Assembly: GCA_016200125.1 (NCBI GenBank)
Contig: JACQFK010000035.1
Coordinates: forward strand, 1 to 10,208
Source of the DNA: Planctomycetota bacterium
Lineage (GTDB): Bacteria > Planctomycetota > MHYJ01 > JACPRB01
Length of the DNA: 10,208 nucleotides
Direction of reading: 5' to 3'
Shown here: one piece after another, positions 1-5,919 of the stretch
How positions within the stretch are numbered: position 1 is the stretch's first letter
Layout: each line of letters starts with the position of its first letter
Program-made: the position numbers and the translations under genes
The notes under the pieces: generated by a model
The model's input: the letters and a program-made list of their open reading frames with translations, nothing else
The model's database searches: none
What the model was told of the DNA's origin: nothing

Positions 1-414
1 CAGGCGGGCCCCGCTGGCCCCACGCTGCCGCTGACGCTGACCTTCAGGCACAACGACTACGAGGAGACCGGCGGAACCCTCCCGATCACCGGCACGCTGG
101 AGCTCATCATCGAGCCCAGCGGAGAGGCCCGGGCCGCCTGCCGGAGGCAGATCCTGACGGACGTGGAGCGTTCCGATCCCCTCACGCGCGAGCAGCTCAC
201 GGAGCTGGTCGCCCGGGTGGAGGCCTGGACCTCCAAGGCAGCGGACCTGCCGCCCGGGACGGGCAAGAACCACGGGTTCATCTCGTACGGCGCGAAGAAG
301 GCCGCCTGGGCGAAGGACGCGCCCCTTCCTCCCGAACTGAAGGAGCTCGTGACGTTCCTGCTGACGATTCCGCCGACCCTCCGGGTCAACCGCAAGGCTC
401 CCAAGCCCTCGTAA
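1..414 (+). CDS. 3' end of an unrecognised protein gene (5' end outside window)
   Basis: The frame is open from the first base to the TAA at 412-414, giving 137 visible residues with no start needed inside the window. A GTG at 163 could be read as an internal start, but coding character continues upstream of it (strand-like text such as LPLTLTFRHNDYEETGG), so I treat the whole stretch as the C-terminal part of a longer protein. The visible part has beta-like segments, then an amphipathic helix around LTREQLTELVARVEAW and a C-terminal helix around LPPELKELVTFLLTIPP. It has no transmembrane segment and no cysteine pair. This strand-helix-strand-helix pattern loosely recalls small inhibitor-like domains of the emfourin type, but the likeness is weak and I assign no function. 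It is separated from the next gene by a hairpin and a promoter-like element, so it probably belongs to an upstream transcript. Confidence 0.6.
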   Translation, partial: QAGPAGPTLPLTLTFRHNDYEETGGTLPITGTLELIIEPSGEARAACRRQILTDVERSDPLTREQLTELVARVEAWTSKAADLPPGTGKNHGFISYGAKKAAWAKDAPLPPELKELVTFLLTIPPTLRVNRKAPKPS

Positions 415-416
415 AT

Positions 417-442
417 GCGCCGGACGGCGTAGCATCCGGCGC
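417..442 (+). terminator. GC-rich hairpin after the first gene, possible weak terminator
   Basis: A perfect 8-bp inverted repeat, GCGCCGGA (417-424) with TCCGGCGC (435-442), encloses a 10-base loop and begins 3 bases after the stop codon of the first gene. It lacks a proper T-run: only TCGTTATAT follows, about 6 bases later. It could be a weak terminator, an mRNA 3'-end stabiliser or a protein-binding site just upstream of the esterase promoter region. Confidence 0.4.
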
Positions 443-459
443 TCCTGTCGTTATATAGT
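443..459 (+). promoter_or_regulatory. Promoter-like element upstream of the esterase gene
   Basis: TCCTG (443-447) is followed by an AT-rich block containing TATAGT (454-459), a good -10 match in otherwise GC-rich DNA. A start site about 7 bases downstream would leave a leader of roughly 20 bases carrying the GAGGAG ribosome site at 473-478. I see no clear -35 box at 16-18 bases. The ten bases at 447-456 (GTCGTTATAT) recur exactly at 2992-3001 in the next promoter-bearing gap. Confidence 0.4.
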
Positions 460-486
460 AAGCCCCCACAAAGAGGAGATTGGACG

Positions 487-1977
487 ATGAGAGCCCTTGC
501 AGCCGCCCTGGTCCTGGTCCTGTCCACGCTGGGCACCGCGCGCGGGACCCGCGCGGAACTCAAGCTCCACGCGCTGTTCTCGGACGGCATGGTCCTCCAG
601 AGCGGCTTCGCCTGCCCGGTCTGGGGCACGGTCGAGCCCGGCGAGGAGATCTCCGTCTCGATCGCGGGCCAGAAGAAGACCGCCAAGGCGGGCGGCGACG
701 GCAAGTGGTCGCTCAAGCTCGACCCCCTGAAGGCCGGCGGCCCGCACGAGTTGACCGTGGCCGGACGGAACTCGGTCACCGTCCATGACGTTCTCGTCGG
801 CGAGGTCTGGGTCTGCAGCGGGCAGTCGAACATGGAGATGGCCGTCAAGAGCTGCAACAATTTCCCGGCCGAGCAGACGCAAGCGGTCTTCCCGAAGATC
901 CGGCACTTCTTCGTGCCCAAGCGACAGGAGGCGGCGCCGGTGACCGACGTCGTCGGCTCGTGGAAGCCCTGCACCCCCGAGAATGTGGGGAACTTCACCG
1001 CGGTGGGCTACTTCTTCGGCCGGGAGCTCCATCAGAAGCTCGACGTCCCGGTCGGCCTGATCCACACGTCCTGGGGCGGCACGGCCGCCGAGGTCTGGAC
1101 CTCCAAGCGCGTGATCGACGCCACCGAGGCGCTCAAGCCGATGGCCGAGGGCTACGCGAAGCGCTTCGAGACCTACGAGAAGCAGTCCGCGGGCTACAAG
1201 GAGGCGGTCGAGAAGGCCAAGGCCGAGAACAAGCCCGCCCCCAAGGCGCCCCAGAAGCCGATGATGCCCTCCTGCCTCTACAACGGCATGATCGCGAACA
1301 TCCTCCCCTACGGAATCAAGGGCGCGATCTGGTACCAGGGCGAGTCGAATGCGAGCCGGGCCAAGGAGTATCAGACGCTCTTTCCGGCGATGATCAAGAA
1401 CTGGCGCGAGGACTGGGGCCAGGGGGACTTCCCCTTCGGCTTCGTCCAGCTGGCCAACTTCATGGCGCGCAAGGATCAGCCCGCCGACAGCGCCTGGGCC
1501 GAGTTGCGCGAAGCGCAGACGATGACCCTCTCGCTGCCGAAGACGGGCATGGCGGTGATCATCGACATCGGCGACGCCAAGGACATCCATCCGAAGAACA
1601 AGCAGGACGTCGGCAAGCGGCTGGCGTTCTGGGCCCAGTCGCAGGTCTACGGGAAGGACATCGTCTACTCCGGGCCGATCTACGAGTCGATGAAGGTCGA
1701 GGACGGCAAGGTGCGTCTCTCGTTCAAGCATGTCGGCGGCGGCCTCGAGGCCAAGGGCGAAAAGCTCACGGGCTTCGCGATCGCGGGCGAGGACCGGACC
1801 TTCGTCTGGGCCGACGCCAGGATCGACGGCAAGACGGTCGTGGTGTCGAGCGACAAGGTTGCGAAGCCCGCGGCCGTGCGCTACGCCTGGGCGGACAACC
1901 CCGAGTGCAACCTCTACAACAAGGAAGGCATCCCGGCGTCGCCCTTCCGCAGCGACGACTGGGGGAAGAAGCAGTAG
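487..1977 (+). CDS. Secreted sialate O-acetylesterase-like SGNH hydrolase
   Basis: This 496-residue protein belongs to the SIAE/DUF303 carbohydrate-esterase family, which removes O-acetyl groups from sialic acids, xylan or other acetylated sugars outside the cytoplasm. An N-terminal signal peptide (about residues 1-23, MRALAAALVLVLSTLG core, small residues near TRA) is followed by a beta-sandwich domain (about 24-100). The SGNH catalytic domain starts at GEVWVCSGQSNMEM, with nucleophile Ser114 in GQSNM. Supporting blocks are GLIHTSWGGTAAEVW (190-204) and WYQGESNAS (282-290), with the catalytic Asp366 and His368 in DAKDIHPKN. All three triad residues are present and the length is normal for the family. 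The lysine/alanine-rich stretch at about 228-258 looks like a surface linker. The ATG is fixed by GAGGAG (473-478) with 8-base spacing. The gene stands alone between its own promoter-like element and a strong terminator. The true substrate cannot be read from sequence, and polysaccharide deacetylation is as likely as sialic acid. Confidence 0.9.
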   Translation: MRALAAALVLVLSTLGTARGTRAELKLHALFSDGMVLQSGFACPVWGTVEPGEEISVSIAGQKKTAKAGGDGKWSLKLDPLKAGGPHELTVAGRNSVTVHDVLVGEVWVCSGQSNMEMAVKSCNNFPAEQTQAVFPKIRHFFVPKRQEAAPVTDVVGSWKPCTPENVGNFTAVGYFFGRELHQKLDVPVGLIHTSWGGTAAEVWTSKRVIDATEALKPMAEGYAKRFETYEKQSAGYKEAVEKAKAENKPAPKAPQKPMMPSCLYNGMIANILPYGIKGAIWYQGESNASRAKEYQTLFPAMIKNWREDWGQGDFPFGFVQLANFMARKDQPADSAWAELREAQTMTLSLPKTGMAVIIDIGDAKDIHPKNKQDVGKRLAFWAQSQVYGKDIVYSGPIYESMKVEDGKVRLSFKHVGGGLEAKGEKLTGFAIAGEDRTFVWADARIDGKTVVVSSDKVAKPAAVRYAWADNPECNLYNKEGIPASPFRSDDWGKKQ

Positions 1978-1995
1978 ACACCCAGGATCGCCAGC

Positions 1996-2035
1996 GACCG
2001 CCGGCTCCCCCTCGGGGGCCGGCGGTCTTTTTTTT
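1996..2035 (+). terminator. Strong Rho-independent terminator after the esterase
   Basis: The arms GACCGCCGGC (1996-2005) and GCCGGCGGTC (2018-2027) pair perfectly over 10 bp. A G-U pair and three more C-G pairs extend the stem to 14 bp, closed by a CCTC loop. Eight T residues (2028-2035) follow directly. It begins 18 bases after the esterase stop and insulates thrB from the esterase. Confidence 0.93.
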
Positions 2036-2050
2036 GCTGGTGGGGCCCGA

Positions 2051-2065
2051 TCCTGACGATAAGAT
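2051..2065 (+). promoter_or_regulatory. Promoter-like element directly upstream of thrB
   Basis: TCCTG (2051-2055) is followed by TAAGAT (2060-2065), which fits a TAnnnT-type -10. The last T lies 10 bases before the thrB ATG (2075), so a normal start site would fall at, or within a few bases of, the start codon. No Shine-Dalgarno-like run occurs between 2056 and 2074. The nine bases GATAAGATG occur again upstream of the kinase gene at 3028-3036. No -35 box is obvious. Confidence 0.42.
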
Positions 2066-2074
2066 GTCCGCGCC

Positions 2075-2989
2075 ATGAAGATCCGCGTCAGCGTCCCCGC
2101 TTCGGCGGGGAACACCGGCTCCGCCTTCGACAGCCTCGGCATCGCCTACGGGCTCTCGAACGAGGTGATCCTCGACACCGAGCAGGCGGGCGGGCTCGCC
2201 GTCGAGGGGGAGGGCGCCGAGCTGCTCCGGAAGGGCGAGCCCAACCTGGTGCAGCAGGCCTTCGAGCGCTTCAGCCAGGCCCTGGGGAAGACGCTCCCGC
2301 CCTTCGGGCTCACGCTGATCAACCGGATCCCCTTCGGCCGCGGCCTCGGCAGCTCCGCCGCGGCGATCGTGGGCGGCCTCGTCGCGGCCGACGCGCTGGC
2401 GGAGACGGGCCTCTCGCGCCAGAAACTGCTCCAGCTCGCGCTGCCCATGGAGGGCCATCCCGACAACGTCGCCCCCGCGCTCTACGGCGGGGCCGTGCTG
2501 ACGGTGCTCGAGGAGGGCCGGGTGGACGGCCCGCTGACCGTCGTGCCCTTCACCGTGCCCGCCGACTGGCGCGCGGTGCTCTACGTCCCCGACCTGATCA
2601 TCCCCACGAAGCAGGCGCGGGCCATCCTTCCGAAGGAGGTCCCGCGCGCCGACGCCGTCTTCAACCACAGCCGCGTGGGCCTGCTGGTGTCGGCGCTGAC
2701 CCAGCACCGCTCCGACTTCCTGCGCGTGGCGATGCAGGACCGGCTCCACCAGCCCTACCGCGCCAAGCTGTTCCCCGAGATGGAGGAGCTCATCCGCGCG
2801 GGGATCGAAGGCGGCGCCTGGGGCGCCGCCCTCTCCGGCGCCGGCTCCGCGATCCTCTGCATCGCCTCCCGCGCGAAGGCCGAGGCCGTCGCCGCCTCGC
2901 TGAGCCGCAAGGCGCAGGAACTGAAGGTCTCCGGCCGCTCCCTCATCCTCGAAATCCCCTCCGCGGGCGCCCGCGTCCTCCCGGCCTGA
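2075..2989 (+). CDS. thrB: Homoserine kinase (GHMP kinase family)
   Basis: Homoserine kinase phosphorylates L-homoserine with ATP, the step before threonine synthase in threonine biosynthesis, in the cytoplasm. The 304 residues match the family's usual size. Visible signatures are the N-terminal VPASAGNTGSAFDSLGIA (7-24), equivalent to the PA(T/S)xANLGxGFDxLG block, and the GHMP phosphate-binding loop IPFGRGLGSSAAAIVGG (85-101). EGHPDNVAPALYGG (126-139) is typical of ThrB, and the C-terminal GHMP motif WGAALSGAGSAILCIA lies at 249-264. The N-terminal block reads NTG where NLG is usual, a small departure. No other threonine gene (thrA, thrC) is in the window, and the gene sits alone after a strong terminator. 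There is no ribosome site upstream of the ATG, and a -10-like element ends 10 bases before it, so the message may be leaderless. Confidence 0.93.
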   Translation: MKIRVSVPASAGNTGSAFDSLGIAYGLSNEVILDTEQAGGLAVEGEGAELLRKGEPNLVQQAFERFSQALGKTLPPFGLTLINRIPFGRGLGSSAAAIVGGLVAADALAETGLSRQKLLQLALPMEGHPDNVAPALYGGAVLTVLEEGRVDGPLTVVPFTVPADWRAVLYVPDLIIPTKQARAILPKEVPRADAVFNHSRVGLLVSALTQHRSDFLRVAMQDRLHQPYRAKLFPEMEELIRAGIEGGAWGAALSGAGSAILCIASRAKAEAVAASLSRKAQELKVSGRSLILEIPSAGARVLPA

Positions 2990-3007
2990 CGGTCGTTATA
3001 TTTTTCA

Positions 3008-3035
3008 TCGACAGACTCCCCGCTCCTGATAAGAT
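3008..3035 (+). promoter_or_regulatory. Candidate sigma-70-type promoter for the kinase gene
   Basis: TCGACA (3008-3013, five of six to TTGACA) and TAAGAT (3030-3035) are 16 bases apart. The -10 is preceded by TG at 3027-3028, one base before the hexamer, as in extended -10 promoters. The predicted start is at about 3042, leaving a leader of about 65 bases before the kinase GTG. This is the best-formed promoter in the window. The TCCTG (3024-3028) shared with the other two elements overlaps the TG. Confidence 0.5.
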
Positions 3036-3059
3036 GGTCCGATCGACCGGGGAGGGCTG

Positions 3060-3110
3060 GTGAAGGATCTTCTCTCACCCGGATCGAAGGGGAGCGACCG
3101 GGCCGCGTGA
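3060..3110 (+). CDS. Possible 16-codon leader ORF overlapping the kinase start
   Basis: A GTG at 3060 opens a 16-residue frame (VKDLLSPGSKGSDRAA) that ends with TGA at 3108-3110, sharing three bases with the kinase start at 3107 in a GTGA overlap. A purine-rich GGGGAG (3049-3054) lies 5 bases ahead of it and just downstream of the predicted transcription start. The kinase's own ribosome site (AAGGGGAG, 3087-3094) lies inside this frame and is 12 bases from its start codon, farther than usual. Coupling through a translated leader is therefore plausible, but an ORF this short may arise by chance. Confidence 0.3.
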   Translation: MKDLLSPGSKGSDRAA

Positions 3111-4483
3111 CGAGTCCAGCCGATCACAATTTGACCCCGCCGACGGCCACCGTCTCCGCCGGCAGCCTCGGCGAGTGGTGCATCCGCCGGGGCTTCGCCC
3201 GCGAGGACCAGATCCGCGACTGCCTCCAGTTCCAGCACGACGAGGAGCTGGCCCGCCGCCCCGCCCCCCGCCTCGGCGAACTCCTCGTGCGGAAGGGCAT
3301 CCTCACCCCGGAGCAGGTGACCCAGGCGCTGGGCGAGCAGCAGACGGAGATCCGCTACTGCCCCGTCTGCCGGATCCGCGTCAACGTCTCCATCCGCGGC
3401 GACGCCGTCTTCTACCGCTGCGTCCGCTGCCAGGGGCCGCTCGTCACGCCCGAGGCCGCCGTGCAGCTCGACGTCGTCGACGACTCCGTCATCGTCGTGA
3501 GCCGCGAGCCGCTGCCCCTCGAAGTCCGCCTCGCGGTCCACATCCCCGAGCGCCAGTTCGGGAAGTACATCCTCGTGCGGGAGCTCGGCGCCGGCGGCGT
3601 GGGCAAGGTCGACCAGGCCTGGGACACCTACCTGAGCCAGTACGTCGCGCTCAAGCGGCTGAAGGCCGAGGTCAAGGGCGAGACCCGCCAGATGAAGGGC
3701 GTCCGCACGGTCAGCCTGCTCAAGGAGGCGCGCCATTCGATCCGGCTGCGCCACCCGAACATCGTCTCGGTCTTCGACGTGGGGCGCATCAACCGCGAGT
3801 TCTACATCGCGATGGAGTACCTCGACGGGGAGACGCTGCACAAGTGGAACACCGCGGCGCGCGAGCGGGGCAAGCCGTCGTACTTCCACGAGCATCCGAA
3901 GCGGAGCCTGAGGCTGCTCATCGAGGTCGCCCGCGCCGTCCACTACGCCCACACGCGGCCCTCGCCGATCATCCACTGCGACCTGAAGCCCGCGAACATC
4001 ATCATCGACCCCGCGGGCGGCTCGCACGTCTGCGACTTCGGCCTCGCCCGCAACCTGCGGACCGACGTGCCGGAGGGGGAGGGCGACATCACCGGGACGC
4101 CGTCCTACATGGCGCCCGAGCAGGCCTCGGGGCGTTCGGGGGAGATCGACGCGCGCACCGACGTCTGGGCGCTCGGCGCGATCCTCTACGAGCTCATCAC
4201 CGGCCAGCCGCCCTTCGTGGGCGAGCCCTTCGAAATCATCCACCGGACGATTTCGGAGGTCCCGCGTCCGCCCAAGGACGTGCTCCGCGAGACTACGCGC
4301 CGGATGAAGCTCGGCTCCGACGAGATCGCCACCCGAATGCTTCTCCAGATCCCCGACTTCCTCATGGAGCTCTGCATGCGCTGCCTCTCCCGCGAGCGGG
4401 AGAAGCGCCCGGGCTCGATGGGCGAGGTCGCCGACGCGATGGAGCAGGGCCTCAAGGCTCCGCAGGTCGAGCGCTCGCGCTGA
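3107..4483 (+). CDS. Soluble Ser/Thr protein kinase with MshEN-like N-terminus and zinc ribbon
   Basis: This 458-residue protein has three parts. Residues 20-78 hold two copies of a helical repeat (LGEWCIRRGFAREDQIRDC and RLGELLVRKGILTPEQVTQA) like the N-terminal domain of GspE/PilB/MshE ATPases. Residues 85-108 carry a CPVC...CVRC pair fitting a zinc ribbon. Residues from about 153 form a Hanks-type kinase domain: glycine loop LGAGGVGKV (160-168), ATP-anchoring Lys183, helix-C Glu207, catalytic loop HCDLKPAN (290-297), metal-binding DFG (310-312) and GTPSYMAPEQ (330-339). All catalytic residues are present. The Arg before the catalytic Asp is Cys291, making it a non-RD kinase, which may not need activation-loop phosphorylation. 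There is no transmembrane helix, unlike many bacterial PknB-type kinases. The GTG start is chosen because no other start is open in frame back to the promoter. The target proteins are unknown. The small membrane protein 12 bases downstream is a possible partner. Confidence 0.9.
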   Translation: MTSPADHNLTPPTATVSAGSLGEWCIRRGFAREDQIRDCLQFQHDEELARRPAPRLGELLVRKGILTPEQVTQALGEQQTEIRYCPVCRIRVNVSIRGDAVFYRCVRCQGPLVTPEAAVQLDVVDDSVIVVSREPLPLEVRLAVHIPERQFGKYILVRELGAGGVGKVDQAWDTYLSQYVALKRLKAEVKGETRQMKGVRTVSLLKEARHSIRLRHPNIVSVFDVGRINREFYIAMEYLDGETLHKWNTAARERGKPSYFHEHPKRSLRLLIEVARAVHYAHTRPSPIIHCDLKPANIIIDPAGGSHVCDFGLARNLRTDVPEGEGDITGTPSYMAPEQASGRSGEIDARTDVWALGAILYELITGQPPFVGEPFEIIHRTISEVPRPPKDVLRETTRRMKLGSDEIATRMLLQIPDFLMELCMRCLSREREKRPGSMGEVADAMEQGLKAPQVERSR

Positions 4484-4495
4484 GGAGACAGGCCG

Positions 4496-4702
4496 ATGGC
4501 CGGAAGCGACGGAAACGACCGGGGACAGACGGGCCGGGTCGTTGGCACCTTCGCCGCCTTCGGCTCCCTCGTGGTCGGGGTGGGCAGCTGCTTCTACGGG
4601 CTCGTCGCCGCCGACAAATTCAAGTGGGAGGCGGCCGGATTGTGCTTCATCGCGGGAGCCATCGCCTTCGGCCTTCTGGCGAACGCGATCTGGCGCAAGT
4701 AG
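4496..4702 (+). CDS. Small two-helix membrane protein
   Basis: This 68-residue protein starts at an ATG placed 8 bases after GAGGAG (4482-4487), which overlaps the kinase stop codon. That spacing supports translation from the same message as the kinase. A short polar N-terminus (residues 1-13, GSDGNDRGQTG) precedes one hydrophobic helix at about 15-38 and a second at about 46-65. A short KFKWE loop separates them and the protein ends in WRK. The hairpin topology would leave both ends on the same side of the membrane. I recognise no family. Its position suggests a membrane anchor or partner for the soluble kinase, but this is inference from adjacency only. It ends 6 bases from the convergent phosphodiesterase gene. 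Confidence 0.72.
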   Translation: MAGSDGNDRGQTGRVVGTFAAFGSLVVGVGSCFYGLVAADKFKWEAAGLCFIAGAIAFGLLANAIWRK

Positions 4703-4708
4703 GTCAGG

Positions 4709-5905
4709 TCACTTCAGGACGTCGAGCGGCTTCCCGTCAGCACCGTCGAACTTCAAGCCGAGCAGCTTGGCGATCGTCGGCGCCACGTTGATGCTGTCGG
4801 TCACCGGCAGCCGCGCGCCGCGCCGGATTCCGGCGCCCCAGGCGATGAAGGTCGCGTGGAGCTTGGGATCGTCCGGCAGGTAGCCGTGCGTGCCCTTCAG
4901 GGGCCCCTCCACGACGATCGCGTCGCCCGACGCCGCGTCGGAAAAGCTGCTGCCCTCCTTCGCGGCCAGCACGAAGTCCCCCATCCGCGGGTCCTTGTCG
5001 GGCGTCGTCATGCCCCAGGCCCCGAAGTCCTTCGGCTCGAGGAGCGTGCGGAGGCCCTCCAGGCCGGCGAGCGTCGACTTCACCTGTTCCCGCTGGGACT
5101 TGTCGAGGAGATAGACGAAGGCCGCGCCGCCCTGGGAGACGACGGCCGCGCGCAGGCCCGCCTTCTTGAGCGCGACGCCGGGGTAGACCGTCTTCGTGAA
5201 GCCGAAGAAGCCGTGGTCGGAAACTACGAACACGGTCGCGCGATCCTTCAGGCCCGCGGCCTCGATCGCCTCGACCACGTCGCGCACGCGGTCGTCGGCG
5301 TGGCTGACGGCCCAGGCGGCGTCGGGCGTCCGCGGCCCCTTGGCGTGCTCGACGTGGTCCACCTCCACGAGGTGGAGGAGGACGAGGTTGGGCCGGTGCT
5401 TCCGGATCACCTGCGCCGTGGCGCGCGCATACATCCAGTCGCGCTGCACTCCTCCGTTGCCCTTGCACCAGGGCTCCTGGCAGATGATGCCCGCGGTCTT
5501 CAGGCCCGCCTGGTGGGCGGCGTCGTAGATCGTGGGCGCCTTCACGATCTCGTCCTTGTCGAAGAGGGGATCGGGGAGCAGCGGGACGACCTTCTCCGTC
5601 GTCCGGTCGAAGTAGCTGTTGGACAGCACGCCGTGGCGGGCGGGCGGGACGCCGGTGACGAGCGTCGTGTGGTTGGGCCAGGTCACGGTGGGGAAGGAGC
5701 AGCGCATCCCCTCGGCGGTCGCGCCCTCCTCCGCAAGCCGGCGCATCGTCGGCATCATGAGCTTCGGATCCCTGAAGGAGTCCGCGGGCAGGCCGTCCAC
5801 GCTGATGAGGACGACGAGCCGGTCCTTGGGGGCGAGATCGGCGGCCGGCGACGACGACGCGCATCCGGCCAGCAGGACGAGGGCGACGAGGGCGGGGATC
5901 CGCAT
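4709..5905 (-). CDS. Lipoprotein type I phosphodiesterase/nucleotide pyrophosphatase (alkaline phosphatase superfamily)
   Basis: This 398-residue two-zinc hydrolase belongs to the nucleotide pyrophosphatase/phosphodiesterase (NPP) branch of the alkaline phosphatase superfamily, which splits phosphodiesters or phosphomonoesters outside the cytoplasm. Residues 1-15 are a lipoprotein signal ending in the lipobox LAGC, so Cys15 should be lipidated and the enzyme held at a membrane surface. Visible metal and catalytic sites are Asp37 in LISVDGLP, the Thr75 nucleophile in PTVTWPNHTT (with Asn78), Asp183 and His187 in EVDHVEH, Asp230-His231 in VVSDHGF and His340 in GTHGYLPDD. The set is complete. 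The C-terminal INVAPTIAKLLGL is typical. A GTG at 5923 is also in frame, but GGAGG at 5910-5914 and the signal peptide favour the ATG at 5905. It is last in the five-gene minus-strand run, 14 bases after the dehydrogenase. The substrate (nucleotide, phospholipid headgroup or sugar phosphate) cannot be told from sequence. Confidence 0.9.
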   Translation of the reverse strand: MRIPALVALVLLAGCASSSPAADLAPKDRLVVLISVDGLPADSFRDPKLMMPTMRRLAEEGATAEGMRCSFPTVTWPNHTTLVTGVPPARHGVLSNSYFDRTTEKVVPLLPDPLFDKDEIVKAPTIYDAAHQAGLKTAGIICQEPWCKGNGGVQRDWMYARATAQVIRKHRPNLVLLHLVEVDHVEHAKGPRTPDAAWAVSHADDRVRDVVEAIEAAGLKDRATVFVVSDHGFFGFTKTVYPGVALKKAGLRAAVVSQGGAAFVYLLDKSQREQVKSTLAGLEGLRTLLEPKDFGAWGMTTPDKDPRMGDFVLAAKEGSSFSDAASGDAIVVEGPLKGTHGYLPDDPKLHATFIAWGAGIRRGARLPVTDSINVAPTIAKLLGLKFDGADGKPLDVLK

Positions 5906-5909
5906 GCTG

Positions 5910-5914
5910 CCTCC
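5910..5914 (-). promoter_or_regulatory. Ribosome binding site fixing the phosphodiesterase start
   Basis: GGAGG on the minus strand lies 4 bases before the ATG at 5905. It falls inside the reading frame that would open at the alternative GTG (5923), so it argues for the shorter protein beginning with the lipoprotein signal. The spacing is shorter than ideal. Confidence 0.7.
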
Positions 5915-5919
5915 AGAGA

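Noticed and set aside
2064..2078. A four-codon ATG frame overlapping the thrB start
   Set aside because: It begins inside the predicted -10 box and is too short to distinguish from chance.
451..2142. A 563-codon open frame on the minus strand opposite the esterase
   Set aside because: The plus strand here carries a complete SIAE-type esterase with its signal peptide, triad and terminator. The antisense frame also runs through that terminator and promoter region.
2992..3012. GTCG/CGAC inverted repeat flanking a T-run after thrB, as a possible terminator
   Set aside because: The stem is only 4 bp, the T-run lies in the loop rather than after the stem, and the region overlaps the likely kinase promoter.
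3016..3054. CTCCCCG/CGGGGAG inverted repeat around the kinase -10 element, as an operator or riboswitch
   Set aside because: The arms are 25 bases apart. If transcription starts near 3042, only the right arm is in RNA. No second copy supports it as a protein site.
3005..4243. A 412-codon minus-strand frame opposite the kinase
   Set aside because: The kinase motifs on the plus strand are unambiguous, and the antisense text is compositionally biased.
4703..4708. Bidirectional terminator between the two convergent genes
   Set aside because: Only 6 bases separate the stop codons and I see no hairpin with a T-run. Termination must occur inside a neighbouring gene or be Rho-dependent.
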